Of a DNA stretch of 64,000 nt, positions 41,708-51,365 are shown piece after piece. Position 1 is the stretch's first letter. Every line of letters begins with the position of its first letter. The position numbers and the translations under genes are program-made. The stretch comes from Bacteroides mediterraneensis (GTDB lineage Bacteria; Bacteroidota; Bacteroidia; Bacteroidales; Bacteroidaceae). The notes beneath the pieces are model-generated. The model worked only from the letters and a program-made list of their open reading frames with translations. It did not search any database and was not told the DNA's origin. The stretch is from NCBI RefSeq assembly GCF_016900355.1, contig NZ_JACJKA010000007.1, positions 1 through 64,000 of the forward strand, given 5' to 3'.

Positions 41708-43567
41708 TTACATATTCGGATTCTGTACCAATTTCGGATTCTTATCCAACGCATCCTGTTCAAAAGCAGTGTAGTAATTACCGATACGGAAGTTACGCGG
41801 AACTTTGAAACGAGGAGCAATCTTACGGTCGAAGATAAACTTGTTATTGTCAGGACCGCCTACAATACGATAAGGATAAAGAGCATAAAGCATGGTAGTG
41901 GTAGACTGAACACCATTCCACAATTTATCGGCCTTACGCAAGCGTTTCAAATCCCACAGACGATGGTCTTCCAAGGCCAGCTCACGGCGACGTTCATTCA
42001 ACAAGTTATCAATGGTCAGATCTGCAGCCGTCCAGGAATTAGCTCCCAATCCAGCACGCTGACGAACCAGATTCACATATTTCAATGCCTGTTCAGCATA
42101 AGTTCCTCCCAGTTCCATACCAGCTTCTGCCGCATTCAAATAAATTTCGCCCATACGGAAATACACATACCAGATATAAGAACCTTGACCACGCGCAGAA
42201 GAACCGATGGTAGAATCGACATACTTACGAAGATTGAAACCGGTATTGGTATAAGTAGCACGGCTCAACGGACCGTCATTTCCAACCAACGTACCGCCAT
42301 CACCGCCATCGGCTACTTCAAACTTGGAATTAGGATCGGCTCCTTCTCTCAGTTCATAAGTTCCATTTCCCTGATAAATAGCTACACCAGCCTGTATGTC
42401 AAGTGTCTTTCCCTTAAATTCCTGGTCGGGCACCAGACAAGTTCCTTTCAGACGTACATCTGCAATACTAGAGAATATATCCCCACGTTTTTCATATACA
42501 ATGTAATTGCCTGATGCATCTTTATCCTTGATCTCACCGTAAGTTTCCACCAACTGCAGCGTCGGACAAAGGTCGGAACCGTTATCATTATCCTCATTCA
42601 TGGAATGAGCGATATTCGCAAATGAGAACGTATGGAATTTGCTCGCATTGTAGTCTTTTGTCCAAAGCACTTCTGAATTATTATCCTTTGAACAAATGGC
42701 GTTGTAGAAATTATCGGCAGAAGGACTGCTGATACCCTGCAAGGTATTGTTGGCAAATTCATCAATGATACGTTTGGAAGCAGCAAAGGATTTCTCATAA
42801 TACGGACGAGGATCTTCACCGGTCATACCCACTACTCCAGGCTGCAAAGGCTGGTTAATCTCAGGGAGGTTATATTTAGCAATAGAACCAGCATACAGCA
42901 TACTCCGGCTTGCCAAGGCCAAGGCAGCCCACTGGTTTGCCCGTGATTTGTTGGTCACATTGTTATTACCTGCCAGATCAGCTTCAATATCCATACATTC
43001 ATTGTACACAAAGTTGTATATCTCAGCTTCTGAAGAACGAGGCACCTGAAGCTCGGTTACGTCCATACCTGGAGTATATTCCTGTGTTTCGGTCACCAAA
43101 GGCACTCCACCCATTCGGATACACATCTGGAAATAGGCATAAGCTCTCAGGAAACGGAACTCTGCAGTATACAGTGCCTTCTCCTCATCGGATATTTTTG
43201 TAGACACGGTGGCCAATGATTCTATGGCCTGGTTACATTTATAAATATACTGATAGTCGTAATAACGGAATTCATCGTAGCTATATTCCACCATCTGGTT
43301 ACGGGCTGATTCTACGTCCTGATTCATCAATCCGCACCACATAAAGTCATCTATCAAGGAGAAGTTCACGTCATTATCCAAATTACCGTTCGTGGCTACA
43401 TCGTTATACAATTCAGCCAAAACTCCTTCAATCAGCGAATTGTCATTCCAGACTTGCTCTGAGGTCAAAAAATCCGTCGGTTCAGTATCTCCTAACCACG
43501 AATCACAAGAGGTCAAAGAACCACTGAGCATCGCTGAACATAAAATATATAATATTTCTTTTTTCAT
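41708..43567 (-). CDS. SusD/RagB-family lipoprotein (second pair)
   Basis: 619 residues. Lipoprotein signal ending SLTSC (Cys21). SusD helices with FLRAYAYFQMCIRMGGVPLVTE and the C-terminal LLNERRRELALEDHRLWDLKRLRKADKLW motif split over the family region. It binds glycan above the SusC channel. It follows SusC by 13 bp. Confidence 0.95.
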   Translation of the reverse strand: MKKEILYILCSAMLSGSLTSCDSWLGDTEPTDFLTSEQVWNDNSLIEGVLAELYNDVATNGNLDNDVNFSLIDDFMWCGLMNQDVESARNQMVEYSYDEFRYYDYQYIYKCNQAIESLATVSTKISDEEKALYTAEFRFLRAYAYFQMCIRMGGVPLVTETQEYTPGMDVTELQVPRSSEAEIYNFVYNECMDIEADLAGNNNVTNKSRANQWAALALASRSMLYAGSIAKYNLPEINQPLQPGVVGMTGEDPRPYYEKSFAASKRIIDEFANNTLQGISSPSADNFYNAICSKDNNSEVLWTKDYNASKFHTFSFANIAHSMNEDNDNGSDLCPTLQLVETYGEIKDKDASGNYIVYEKRGDIFSSIADVRLKGTCLVPDQEFKGKTLDIQAGVAIYQGNGTYELREGADPNSKFEVADGGDGGTLVGNDGPLSRATYTNTGFNLRKYVDSTIGSSARGQGSYIWYVYFRMGEIYLNAAEAGMELGGTYAEQALKYVNLVRQRAGLGANSWTAADLTIDNLLNERRRELALEDHRLWDLKRLRKADKLWNGVQSTTTMLYALYPYRIVGGPDNNKFIFDRKIAPRFKVPRNFRIGNYYTAFEQDALDKNPKLVQNPNM

Positions 43568-43580
43568 AATTACTTACTAT

Positions 43581-46500
43581 TTAAAAGTTAAGATTCAAAC
43601 CAAAGGAAATGGTACGTAAGTTCGGTGTTACCAAGGCACTATTAGAAGTGATTTCCGGATCCAGCTGGTAACGATGCATGTTATCAATACTAAACAAGTT
43701 ATAAGCATTTACATAGAAACGCAAACGGTTCAGACGCATCTTGTTGGTAACAGCCTTCGGCAAAGTGTAACCTAATTCCAATGTACGGAGTTTCAGATAC
43801 CATACCTTCTTTACCCAGAAGTCGCTACGACGTGTAAAACTTACATTGGCACCAGCATAACGGGTAGCAGGGAATTCTCCGGCAACCCAGTCAGAAGTCG
43901 GATCCGTCGGGTCTACACGATGCCAGCTGTCAGTCAACAAATATTCGGTAGAGTTACCATCCCCTTGGAATGGATAAGCTACTTCCCAACACATTTCGTA
44001 AGACTGTCCGGCAGCTCCATTCCAGTCCATCTGCAAGTCGAACCCTTTCCATTCAAATGAAGAATTCAAACTGAAGTTCATATAAGGAAGTTCTCCGGCA
44101 CCATACGCAATCGGACGTTCATCCAGTTCGTTGATGACACCATCACCATTTTGGTCTTTATAAATAAAGTCTCCTGGCAACATGGTAGAGTTACCTTCTC
44201 CATCATTATCTACTGGATAATTCTGAATCTGTTCGTAGTTCTCAAAACGACCGGCAATTTCATAACCCCAGAAGGTAGAAGCCCAACGGTTTTCAGTTGA
44301 ATTACGGTATTCATCCCAGCTTGAACCGAAACGTGGCTTGTAAGATTCACCCATCATGCGGCGAGCCAATGTGAAGTTACCGCCGATAGAATATCTGAAA
44401 TCATTTACCTGATCTCTCCAGTTGATACCGAATTCCAGTCCTTTATGATAATCTGAGTTCAGGTTTTCATTGGAAAGGTCGAAACCGACTTCCACAGGAA
44501 CCAATACATCGTAACGCATGGCAGGAAGACCGGTACGCTTACGTTGGAACAATTCGAATGTACCGCTCAAACGGTCATCAAAGAAACCAAAATCCAAACC
44601 TACATTCACCAAGGTAGATTTAATCCAGCTCAGGTTGGTAACAGGTACTCCACGATATTCCACTCTTGAAACCGCAGTTCCGTTCAACACTGCGCCGTCT
44701 GCCGTATTACCATACGTGTAGCCATCCAAGAATGCATAAGGAGTTACAATATCAGCACTATTATATTGGTCATCTCCCATCTGTCCCCATGATGCTCTGA
44801 TTTTCAAGTTAGACAGTTTGGTCACCTCTCTCACATTTTCCATGAAAGACTCTTCAGAAAGTCTCCAACCAGCCGATACAGAAGGGAAGAATCCCCAACG
44901 ATGTCCTTCCGCAAACAGGTAAGAACCGTCATAACGTCCACTAAATTCAGCAAAATACTTACTGCGGTAATCATAAGCTGCACGGAATACCAAACCTGCA
45001 CGACGAGACATCGTCACTGTATTGTCCAATGACTGCATATTGCTGATACCGTTAGTCACAGCAATATAATTATTGGAAGGCAGTGTGTTGTACTGGGTCC
45101 AGTCGCCATCCTTTTCAAAAGTTTCGATACCCAATACGCCAGATACATGATGTGAATTGTTGAAAGTATGATCATAGTTCAACTGAGCCTGGAAGGTCTT
45201 TTCCTGACGTTGCTCTTTAATACGACGACGCCATGGATTCAAGTTTCCAGCCACTGCCGTGTAAGTATCTGTCGCTTCATCATAACGATATACATCATAG
45301 GTATATTCAAACTGTTCCTGATCATTCTGAGCAATCCAGTAGTTATAAGCCACACGTGCCTTCAAACCTTCCAATGGAGTCTGCCATTCTGCATAAGCAT
45401 TAACCGTTCCGGATTTCCATACATCATCTGTATAACCTGTGATGTCTTCATCAAAAATAGCTGCACCCGTAGCATTGTTACGAGTTTCGTTCACATAATT
45501 GGGATTATCGTTGGCATACGCATGCTGTGTCGGCCAGTTCTGGAACATAGCATAATACGGCTGCCAGTAGTCATCCAATCCCGGCACACCGACATTATGA
45601 CGGGCTTCGATACGTCCACTCACACGTACACCCACCTTAAACTTAGGAGTAATATTGGCTTCCACATTACTCTGGATATTTGTACGTTGGAAGTTAAAGC
45701 CATTGATCATGGCATCCTGGTCTGTATGTGAAATACCTACGTGATAATTGATTGCTTCAGAACCTCCGTCAATGCTTACATTGCCATACCACATGGGCGC
45801 ATTCTCATTGACAATGAAATCCTGCCAGTCGAAGCTTGAATATTTTCCCTGACCCTGCCGCCAAAGATTCAATTCGTCCATCGTACGTGCGGTAGAACCA
45901 TACGTGTTCAAATCAGCCTGCATACGTCCTTCATAGAAAGTAGCGGCATCTGCCACTTCCGGATAACGCATGAAGTTCTGCATGCCATAATAGAAGTTAG
46001 CAGATACAGAACTCTTCTCATTTCTTCTTCCGGATTTGGTCGTAACCAATACAACACCATTCGCAGCCCGCAAACCATAAATGGCAGCCGAAGCATCTTT
46101 CAAGACAGTAATACTTTCAATATCGTTCACGTCAATATTGTTGAACTGTCCTTCCTCACATTGAATTCCATCAATGACATACAACGGAGTACCCATGTTA
46201 CGAATCTGAATAGAAGCACTGGCACCTGGACGTCCATCCGCCTGACGGGCAGAAATACCTGGAGCTTTACCCACCAAGGCACCTGCCGTAGTCGGAGTGG
46301 TAGTTTTCACCAGTTCCTCAGATTTCACGGCGGTAATCGCACCGGTCAACGACCCCTTTTTCTGTGTACCATAACCTACAACTACCACCTCATCCAATGT
46401 TTCGGTGTCTTCTTTCATCTCTACTACCAAATCGGAAGAAGTGACCACCACATCTTTAGAAGTAAAACCAATGTAACTGAATTGAAGGGTTTCCCCCTTA

Positions 46501-46721
46501 GAGACCGTAAGAATGAAATTACCATCAAAATCGGTAATCGTACCATTGGTTGTCCCCTTTACAACGACATTCACACCAATGAGTGGCTCCTGTTTTGAGT
46601 CGACAACCTTACCTTTTACTTGCATCGTTTGGGCAAATGTTACCGAACAAAAAACAAACAGCAAGAGCCAAATCAAACTGAAAGTCCGATAAATTGAACT
46701 AATCATTGTCTTGTTGTCCAT
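43581..46721 (-). CDS. SusC/RagA-family TonB-dependent transporter (second pair)
   Basis: 1046 residues. A signal peptide ends at about VTFAQ; then a carboxypeptidase-like domain (VKGKVVDSKQEPLIGVNV), the motif LDEVVVVGYGTQKKG, a plug and a barrel ending FGLNLNF. It imports oligosaccharides. Its promoter (46772-46779) lies 42 bp downstream of a tandem AGGAGGAY site, and the hybrid two-component regulator is immediately upstream, so induction by that regulator is likely. Confidence 0.95.
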   Translation of the reverse strand: MDNKTMISSIYRTFSLIWLLLFVFCSVTFAQTMQVKGKVVDSKQEPLIGVNVVVKGTTNGTITDFDGNFILTVSKGETLQFSYIGFTSKDVVVTSSDLVVEMKEDTETLDEVVVVGYGTQKKGSLTGAITAVKSEELVKTTTPTTAGALVGKAPGISARQADGRPGASASIQIRNMGTPLYVIDGIQCEEGQFNNIDVNDIESITVLKDASAAIYGLRAANGVVLVTTKSGRRNEKSSVSANFYYGMQNFMRYPEVADAATFYEGRMQADLNTYGSTARTMDELNLWRQGQGKYSSFDWQDFIVNENAPMWYGNVSIDGGSEAINYHVGISHTDQDAMINGFNFQRTNIQSNVEANITPKFKVGVRVSGRIEARHNVGVPGLDDYWQPYYAMFQNWPTQHAYANDNPNYVNETRNNATGAAIFDEDITGYTDDVWKSGTVNAYAEWQTPLEGLKARVAYNYWIAQNDQEQFEYTYDVYRYDEATDTYTAVAGNLNPWRRRIKEQRQEKTFQAQLNYDHTFNNSHHVSGVLGIETFEKDGDWTQYNTLPSNNYIAVTNGISNMQSLDNTVTMSRRAGLVFRAAYDYRSKYFAEFSGRYDGSYLFAEGHRWGFFPSVSAGWRLSEESFMENVREVTKLSNLKIRASWGQMGDDQYNSADIVTPYAFLDGYTYGNTADGAVLNGTAVSRVEYRGVPVTNLSWIKSTLVNVGLDFGFFDDRLSGTFELFQRKRTGLPAMRYDVLVPVEVGFDLSNENLNSDYHKGLEFGINWRDQVNDFRYSIGGNFTLARRMMGESYKPRFGSSWDEYRNSTENRWASTFWGYEIAGRFENYEQIQNYPVDNDGEGNSTMLPGDFIYKDQNGDGVINELDERPIAYGAGELPYMNFSLNSSFEWKGFDLQMDWNGAAGQSYEMCWEVAYPFQGDGNSTEYLLTDSWHRVDPTDPTSDWVAGEFPATRYAGANVSFTRRSDFWVKKVWYLKLRTLELGYTLPKAVTNKMRLNRLRFYVNAYNLFSIDNMHRYQLDPEITSNSALVTPNLRTISFGLNLNF

Positions 46722-46771
46722 AAATACTACATTTTAAAGTTAATAATAAGGTCTATTAATTCAATACGCGA

Positions 46772-46779
46772 CAAAATTA
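46772..46779 (-). promoter_or_regulatory. -7 box of the second SusC gene
   Basis: Minus-strand TAATTTTG, a perfect TAnnTTTG, 51 bp upstream of the start codon. Confidence 0.55.
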
Positions 46780-46820
46780 GTTCCTTTATCCTAAAAAAGC
46801 GTAAAAAACCGATTGGAAAC

Positions 46821-46854
46821 AGGAGGACAAAACCCAACAAAGAGGAGGATAAAA
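46821..46854. promoter_or_regulatory. Tandem site, probable two-component regulator operator
   Basis: AGGAGGACAAAA (46821-46832) and AGGAGGATAAAA (46843-46854) are direct repeats 22 bp apart, upstream of the SusC -7 box. A related pair, AGGTGGAT twice at 21 bp on the minus strand, lies at 51213-51241 before GH51. Relative to each downstream gene the sites have the same orientation. The remaining 46855-46927 shows nothing clear. Confidence 0.55.
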
Positions 46855-46927
46855 GGACACCCCTTGTACCCTCCTACCACAATTGAATCAGAATCTGCAA
46901 CAATACATCCTTATTGTATAATATGGA

Positions 46928-49900
46928 CTAACTCTCCAATATACTACTCGGCGTTACATTAAAATGCTTCGTAAAGCAACGAGTAAAGTATTTCGGATCA
47001 TTAAACCCTACCTCATAAGCTATCTCCGAAATGTTCATCGCACGGCTCACTTTGTTCTTTAGCAACAATTCATGAGCTAAATTCAAACGATAATTACGGA
47101 TAAACTGACCGGAGGATTGCCCCGTCAGGCTCTGCATTTTTTTGTTCAACAAACTCTTGCTGATTCCTACTGCCTCGATGAAATCGCTGACTTCAAAATC
47201 AGGGTTCTTGTAGTTTTCTTTTACGACCGCCATGACTTTGTTTAAAAATTTCTTATCTCCGGAATTTTCTTCAATCTCCAACGAATCCATGTTCATGTCA
47301 ATCGAGAATTTCTGCTGGAAACGCTTCCGGTTCTCCAGAATATTGGCAATACGAGTCAACAACATGTTTTCATCAAAAGGTTTCAACAGAAAGGCATCGA
47401 CTCCCATCTTATAACTTTCCAAACGAGCCTCATCGGAGGTTTTAGCTGTCAGCATCAGGAAGGGGATGTGTGAAATCGCAAAATTACTCTTCACCCTGCG
47501 AGACAATTCCATTCCGTCCATCACGGGCATCATCAAGTCGCTGATAATAAAATCCACGTTACTGGTACGCAATATCGCCAAAGCTTCTTCACCCTGTGAG
47601 GCTTCTAAGACATTATAATATTCTACCAAGATAGAACGTATGTAATCACGCATATCTTTATTGTCTTCCACTACTAATATGGTCATTTTCCCATTCCGTG
47701 GAATATCCACTACCACATCCTCCTTATCAGCTTCTGAATCCAGTTGAGCTTTAGACTCACCATATAGGGCTGGCAAAAGAATACGGAAAGAAACTCCTTT
47801 CACCGGATTGTTCTTGGCATAGATTGTTCCATGCAACAACCCAATCAATTCCCGACACAAATAAAGACCGATTCCCGTTCCGCTCTGACCGCTCACCGAT
47901 TCCTGACTCTGATTATCCGACTGATAGAACTGTGAAAAGATACGTTCCATATCCTGTTCTGGAATACCTTTGCCCGTATCACGGACACTGATAAACAATT
48001 TTCTCTCGGTTTCGGGACCTACTACGCCCACATAAACCCCGATGTATCCTTCTTTCGGAGTAAATTTTAAAGCATTGCTGACAAGATTGGTCATAATCTT
48101 GCGCATCACATCCTCATCGAACATCAGGAACGGATCCGGCAGATGAAGGTACAACTGAAACCCAATGCCACGGCTTGCAGCATAATCGGCAAAAGGAGGC
48201 ACCAGTTCACACATAAAAGCTTTCAGATTCCCATAATTCATCGCTATTTTGATATGCCCTTCTTCCACTTTCCGGAAATCCATCAGCTGATTAACCAAGG
48301 AAAGCAAGTACTTGGAGTTCCGTTCCACCAAATGCAGCTGCTCAATAACCTGCGGATTACAACTCAGTTTTAAAGCTCGCTCAATCGGTCCTATAATTAA
48401 GGTAAGCGGCGTGCGGAATTCATGAGTAATATTGGTAAAAAATGCCAACTTATCAATGGTCAGTTCTTCTACCTTGCGCGACATCTCCAAAATCTGATTC
48501 TTTTGTGCCGTTATTTTTTCATTCTGGTCTTTCAACAAATTGTTTTGTTCAGAAAGTTCCTCCGTCTGATTGGAAAGTAATTTTTTCTGTTCTTCCAGTT
48601 TTGCTGTACGCTCTTCCACCATCTGATGCAACAAATCTTGCTGGTGTTTCATCGCTTTATAACGCCATAACAGCAAACGGTATCCTCCAAACAGTAAAAG
48701 GAACAATACGGAAACCAAAAACCAAGGAGTTTTATAAAAATACGGACGGACTACTATGGACAACTCTTCCGTCTGTTCCAGCCAATGTTTTCCATCGGGC
48801 GCATAACGAAGCTGGAAAGTATATTCTCCCGGATAAAGATTGGTATAAGTCGCACTGTTCCGATTAGCTGGTACCGTCACCCATTCCTCATCGAAACCCT
48901 TTAACCGATAGGAATACTGCGCCTGTGACCCCAAGGCGTAATCCAGCGCAGAAAAATCAATGGAAAGCGATTTGTCTCGCTCATGCATGATAATTTTTCC
49001 TTCTTGCGGAAATACTTCCTGTCCAAACACTTTACAATGGGTAAACGCCAGAGGGAAAGTATGTACATGTCCCGCCTCAAGCATCGGATGTATCTCTGTC
49101 AGTCCTTTCTGACTACCAAAGAACAAGTGTTCCTTATCAAACGACAACGCATCGGCATTCCAATAAAACAAATCTGAGACCAAACCGTCAATCTGACTAT
49201 AATTACGGAAAGATTCTTCTTTTACATTGAAACACGACAAACCGTTGTCGGTAGATACCCAGATATTACCATACCAGTCTTCCAAAATACCTCGCACACT
49301 GTTGCTCACCAAACCATCATTCTTTGTAAAGGCTATGAACTGATAATCTGCCCCCTTTTTCAATGCCTTATAAAAACCGTTTCCATTGCTGCCCAGCCAG
49401 ATTGTTCCATCTTTCGACTGGAAAATAGAAGTGATGCGTTCTTTCTTCCCCGATGCAGGTTCATCCAGTTTACATATATATTTTTTATATTGCAATTGCC
49501 CCTTTCCATAGGCAACAAGATCTATGCGTAACAGGCCGAAAGGAGATGATACCCACAATTCTTTCTCCCGAGTGATGCACATGCCCAGTGCGTTTTGATT
49601 GATAAGATCTTTTTTCTCGTTCAAAAAAGGTTCCACAATACCGCCGTCGGCCGGATTATATACATACAGATTTCCCATCGTCCCAATCCATACTAACTGA
49701 TTGATGGAATCGAATGCCAGACTCGATATAAAAGCCTCCTTTAATGGCAGAGGAACATAACGTTTTGGAGCTGAAGGCCGACGGTCTATCCATCCCAATC
49801 CTCCTCCCCAAGTACCGATATACAAACGGTCTTTGTCATCCAAAGCCAATACACTTACCGTATTGTGCCCCAGATAAGCAGGAGCATCAGTGGTATAATG

Positions 49901-51124
49901 CAAAAAGCGGTCACTTCCTTTCAGGCGACAATTCAAACCTCCTTCCACCGTACCCACCCATAATGTATGGTATTCATCTTCCACAATTGCATTGACCGGA
50001 TTCTGAGAAAGAGTTCCCGGCTTGTTTGGCTCATAATAATAATTGACAACAGACAAACGAGAAGGAAACATCTTGTCCAACCCTCCAATTTCTGTACCAA
50101 TCCACACTATATCATTCTCCTCATCTGTATACAAAGAGTTGATAAAGTTACAAGAAAGGCCATGCATACCCATCACCTCAGTGGCCTGAATACGAGTAAA
50201 ATCAGAAGTTGACGCATTGAAAATATTCAAACCCATTAAGGTACCGATAATAATCTGATTATCGCGCGTGGAAGTGATTGCCGTCACATAATTCTGTGAC
50301 AAAGACTTGGGATTTTTTGGATCATACAAGTAATGGGAGCTCATGTCTGTTGTCAGATCATAACAAAACAAACCGTTGCTTGTGCCAATCCAAACCTTAT
50401 TCTGACAATGATAAATACAGAAGACTGCATCACGCGATGAAATTTTCAAGGAAACAGAAACCGGTTGCGGCTCTTGTCCCCCTTCCATCCCTTCATTTAT
50501 CCGACAAAGCTTTCCTTTATGAAAAAACCATATATATCCATCTACTTCCGCCAGCACACAACCACGCTCATTCAAGGACGTTTCTGACACAAGAATGACC
50601 TTCTTAACGGTACCTGTAGAATTAAATATTACCTTGTATATCTGTCCACGGCTACAAATCCACAAGTTTCCGGCCTTGCTGGTTAACAAGAAACTGGCAG
50701 GCTGCTTCATCAATTCCGTCATCTGCTGCGACTGTAAAGATTCTGCCGACAACAGTTGCAGATTTTCTGTCGAAAGCAATTCGATACCGGCTTCTCCCGC
50801 CATCCAGATACGATGAAAAGCATCTTCCGCCAGTTTTTCTACAAAGTTACTTTTCAATACTCTTTTTTCATCGGTTGCATTCGTATGGAAAGTCACAAAT
50901 TCATGCCCGTCATAACGAGCGACTCCTCCTCCGTATGTAGTCACCCACAAATAACCGTCGCTCGATTTAATAATATCATCTACAAAATTATACGGTAAAC
51001 CTTCGTTCATCGTAATAGAAACAAACGAAAAACGGCTCGAGGTTTGAACAGCATAAAGCCATACTGCAGGATAACACAGGCAGCAAATCAGCCACAGGCA
51101 AAAGAGTACACTTCTTTTTCTCAT
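46928..51124 (-). CDS. Hybrid two-component system regulator (HTCS)
   Basis: 1398 residues from the chosen start. Signal anchor near the N-terminus; a periplasmic sensor of repeated two-bladed propeller motifs (about 35-700; repeated DGYLWVTTYGGGVARYDG-like blocks) and a Y_Y_Y domain (about 710-790); membrane segment about 800-820; HisKA with His901 (NITHEFRTP); HATPase; receiver with Asp1196 (IISDLMMPVMDG); C-terminal AraC-type helix-turn-helix (about 1298-1398). It senses an oligosaccharide and activates PUL genes. ATG at 51166 is upstream of the -7 box (51147-51154), so 51124 is preferred. It lies between the SusC pair and GH51. Confidence 0.94.
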   Translation of the reverse strand: MRKRSVLFCLWLICCLCYPAVWLYAVQTSSRFSFVSITMNEGLPYNFVDDIIKSSDGYLWVTTYGGGVARYDGHEFVTFHTNATDEKRVLKSNFVEKLAEDAFHRIWMAGEAGIELLSTENLQLLSAESLQSQQMTELMKQPASFLLTSKAGNLWICSRGQIYKVIFNSTGTVKKVILVSETSLNERGCVLAEVDGYIWFFHKGKLCRINEGMEGGQEPQPVSVSLKISSRDAVFCIYHCQNKVWIGTSNGLFCYDLTTDMSSHYLYDPKNPKSLSQNYVTAITSTRDNQIIIGTLMGLNIFNASTSDFTRIQATEVMGMHGLSCNFINSLYTDEENDIVWIGTEIGGLDKMFPSRLSVVNYYYEPNKPGTLSQNPVNAIVEDEYHTLWVGTVEGGLNCRLKGSDRFLHYTTDAPAYLGHNTVSVLALDDKDRLYIGTWGGGLGWIDRRPSAPKRYVPLPLKEAFISSLAFDSINQLVWIGTMGNLYVYNPADGGIVEPFLNEKKDLINQNALGMCITREKELWVSSPFGLLRIDLVAYGKGQLQYKKYICKLDEPASGKKERITSIFQSKDGTIWLGSNGNGFYKALKKGADYQFIAFTKNDGLVSNSVRGILEDWYGNIWVSTDNGLSCFNVKEESFRNYSQIDGLVSDLFYWNADALSFDKEHLFFGSQKGLTEIHPMLEAGHVHTFPLAFTHCKVFGQEVFPQEGKIIMHERDKSLSIDFSALDYALGSQAQYSYRLKGFDEEWVTVPANRNSATYTNLYPGEYTFQLRYAPDGKHWLEQTEELSIVVRPYFYKTPWFLVSVLFLLLFGGYRLLLWRYKAMKHQQDLLHQMVEERTAKLEEQKKLLSNQTEELSEQNNLLKDQNEKITAQKNQILEMSRKVEELTIDKLAFFTNITHEFRTPLTLIIGPIERALKLSCNPQVIEQLHLVERNSKYLLSLVNQLMDFRKVEEGHIKIAMNYGNLKAFMCELVPPFADYAASRGIGFQLYLHLPDPFLMFDEDVMRKIMTNLVSNALKFTPKEGYIGVYVGVVGPETERKLFISVRDTGKGIPEQDMERIFSQFYQSDNQSQESVSGQSGTGIGLYLCRELIGLLHGTIYAKNNPVKGVSFRILLPALYGESKAQLDSEADKEDVVVDIPRNGKMTILVVEDNKDMRDYIRSILVEYYNVLEASQGEEALAILRTSNVDFIISDLMMPVMDGMELSRRVKSNFAISHIPFLMLTAKTSDEARLESYKMGVDAFLLKPFDENMLLTRIANILENRKRFQQKFSIDMNMDSLEIEENSGDKKFLNKVMAVVKENYKNPDFEVSDFIEAVGISKSLLNKKMQSLTGQSSGQFIRNYRLNLAHELLLKNKVSRAMNISEIAYEVGFNDPKYFTRCFTKHFNVTPSSILES

Positions 51125-51146
51125 GAGATTTTTTTCACTTTGCAAA

Positions 51147-51154
51147 CAAAGATA
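51147..51154 (-). promoter_or_regulatory. -7 box of the HTCS gene
   Basis: Minus-strand TATCTTTG, a perfect TAnnTTTG, 23 bp upstream of the preferred start. Confidence 0.55.
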
Positions 51155-51212
51155 AGCCCTTTTCATAACCTATTTCTGAAAAAAGCGATAAAAATCTGCC
51201 CAAAACACAAAT

Positions 51213-51241
51213 ATCCACCTAATAGAAAAAATTATCCACCT
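51213..51241. promoter_or_regulatory. Tandem site between the HTCS and GH51 genes
   Basis: ATCCACCT at 51213-51220 and 51234-51241, 21 bp apart (minus strand AGGTGGAT). Similar in sequence, spacing and gene-relative orientation to 46821-46854. It could serve GH51, the HTCS gene, or both. Confidence 0.5.
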
Positions 51242-51331
51242 CTTGAAAACGAATTGGACCTAATTTTATATCTAAAAAACAAACAGACAGATATTTTGCT
51301 GTTTTTCTATAAAAGATTCTCAGTTTTTATG

Positions 51332-51339
51332 TAAGTTTG
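51332..51339 (+). promoter_or_regulatory. -7 box of the GH51 gene
   Basis: TAAGTTTG, a perfect TAnnTTTG, 26 bp upstream of the start codon. Confidence 0.55.
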
Positions 51340-51365
51340 TATCACATTAATTTAACTATAAAACC

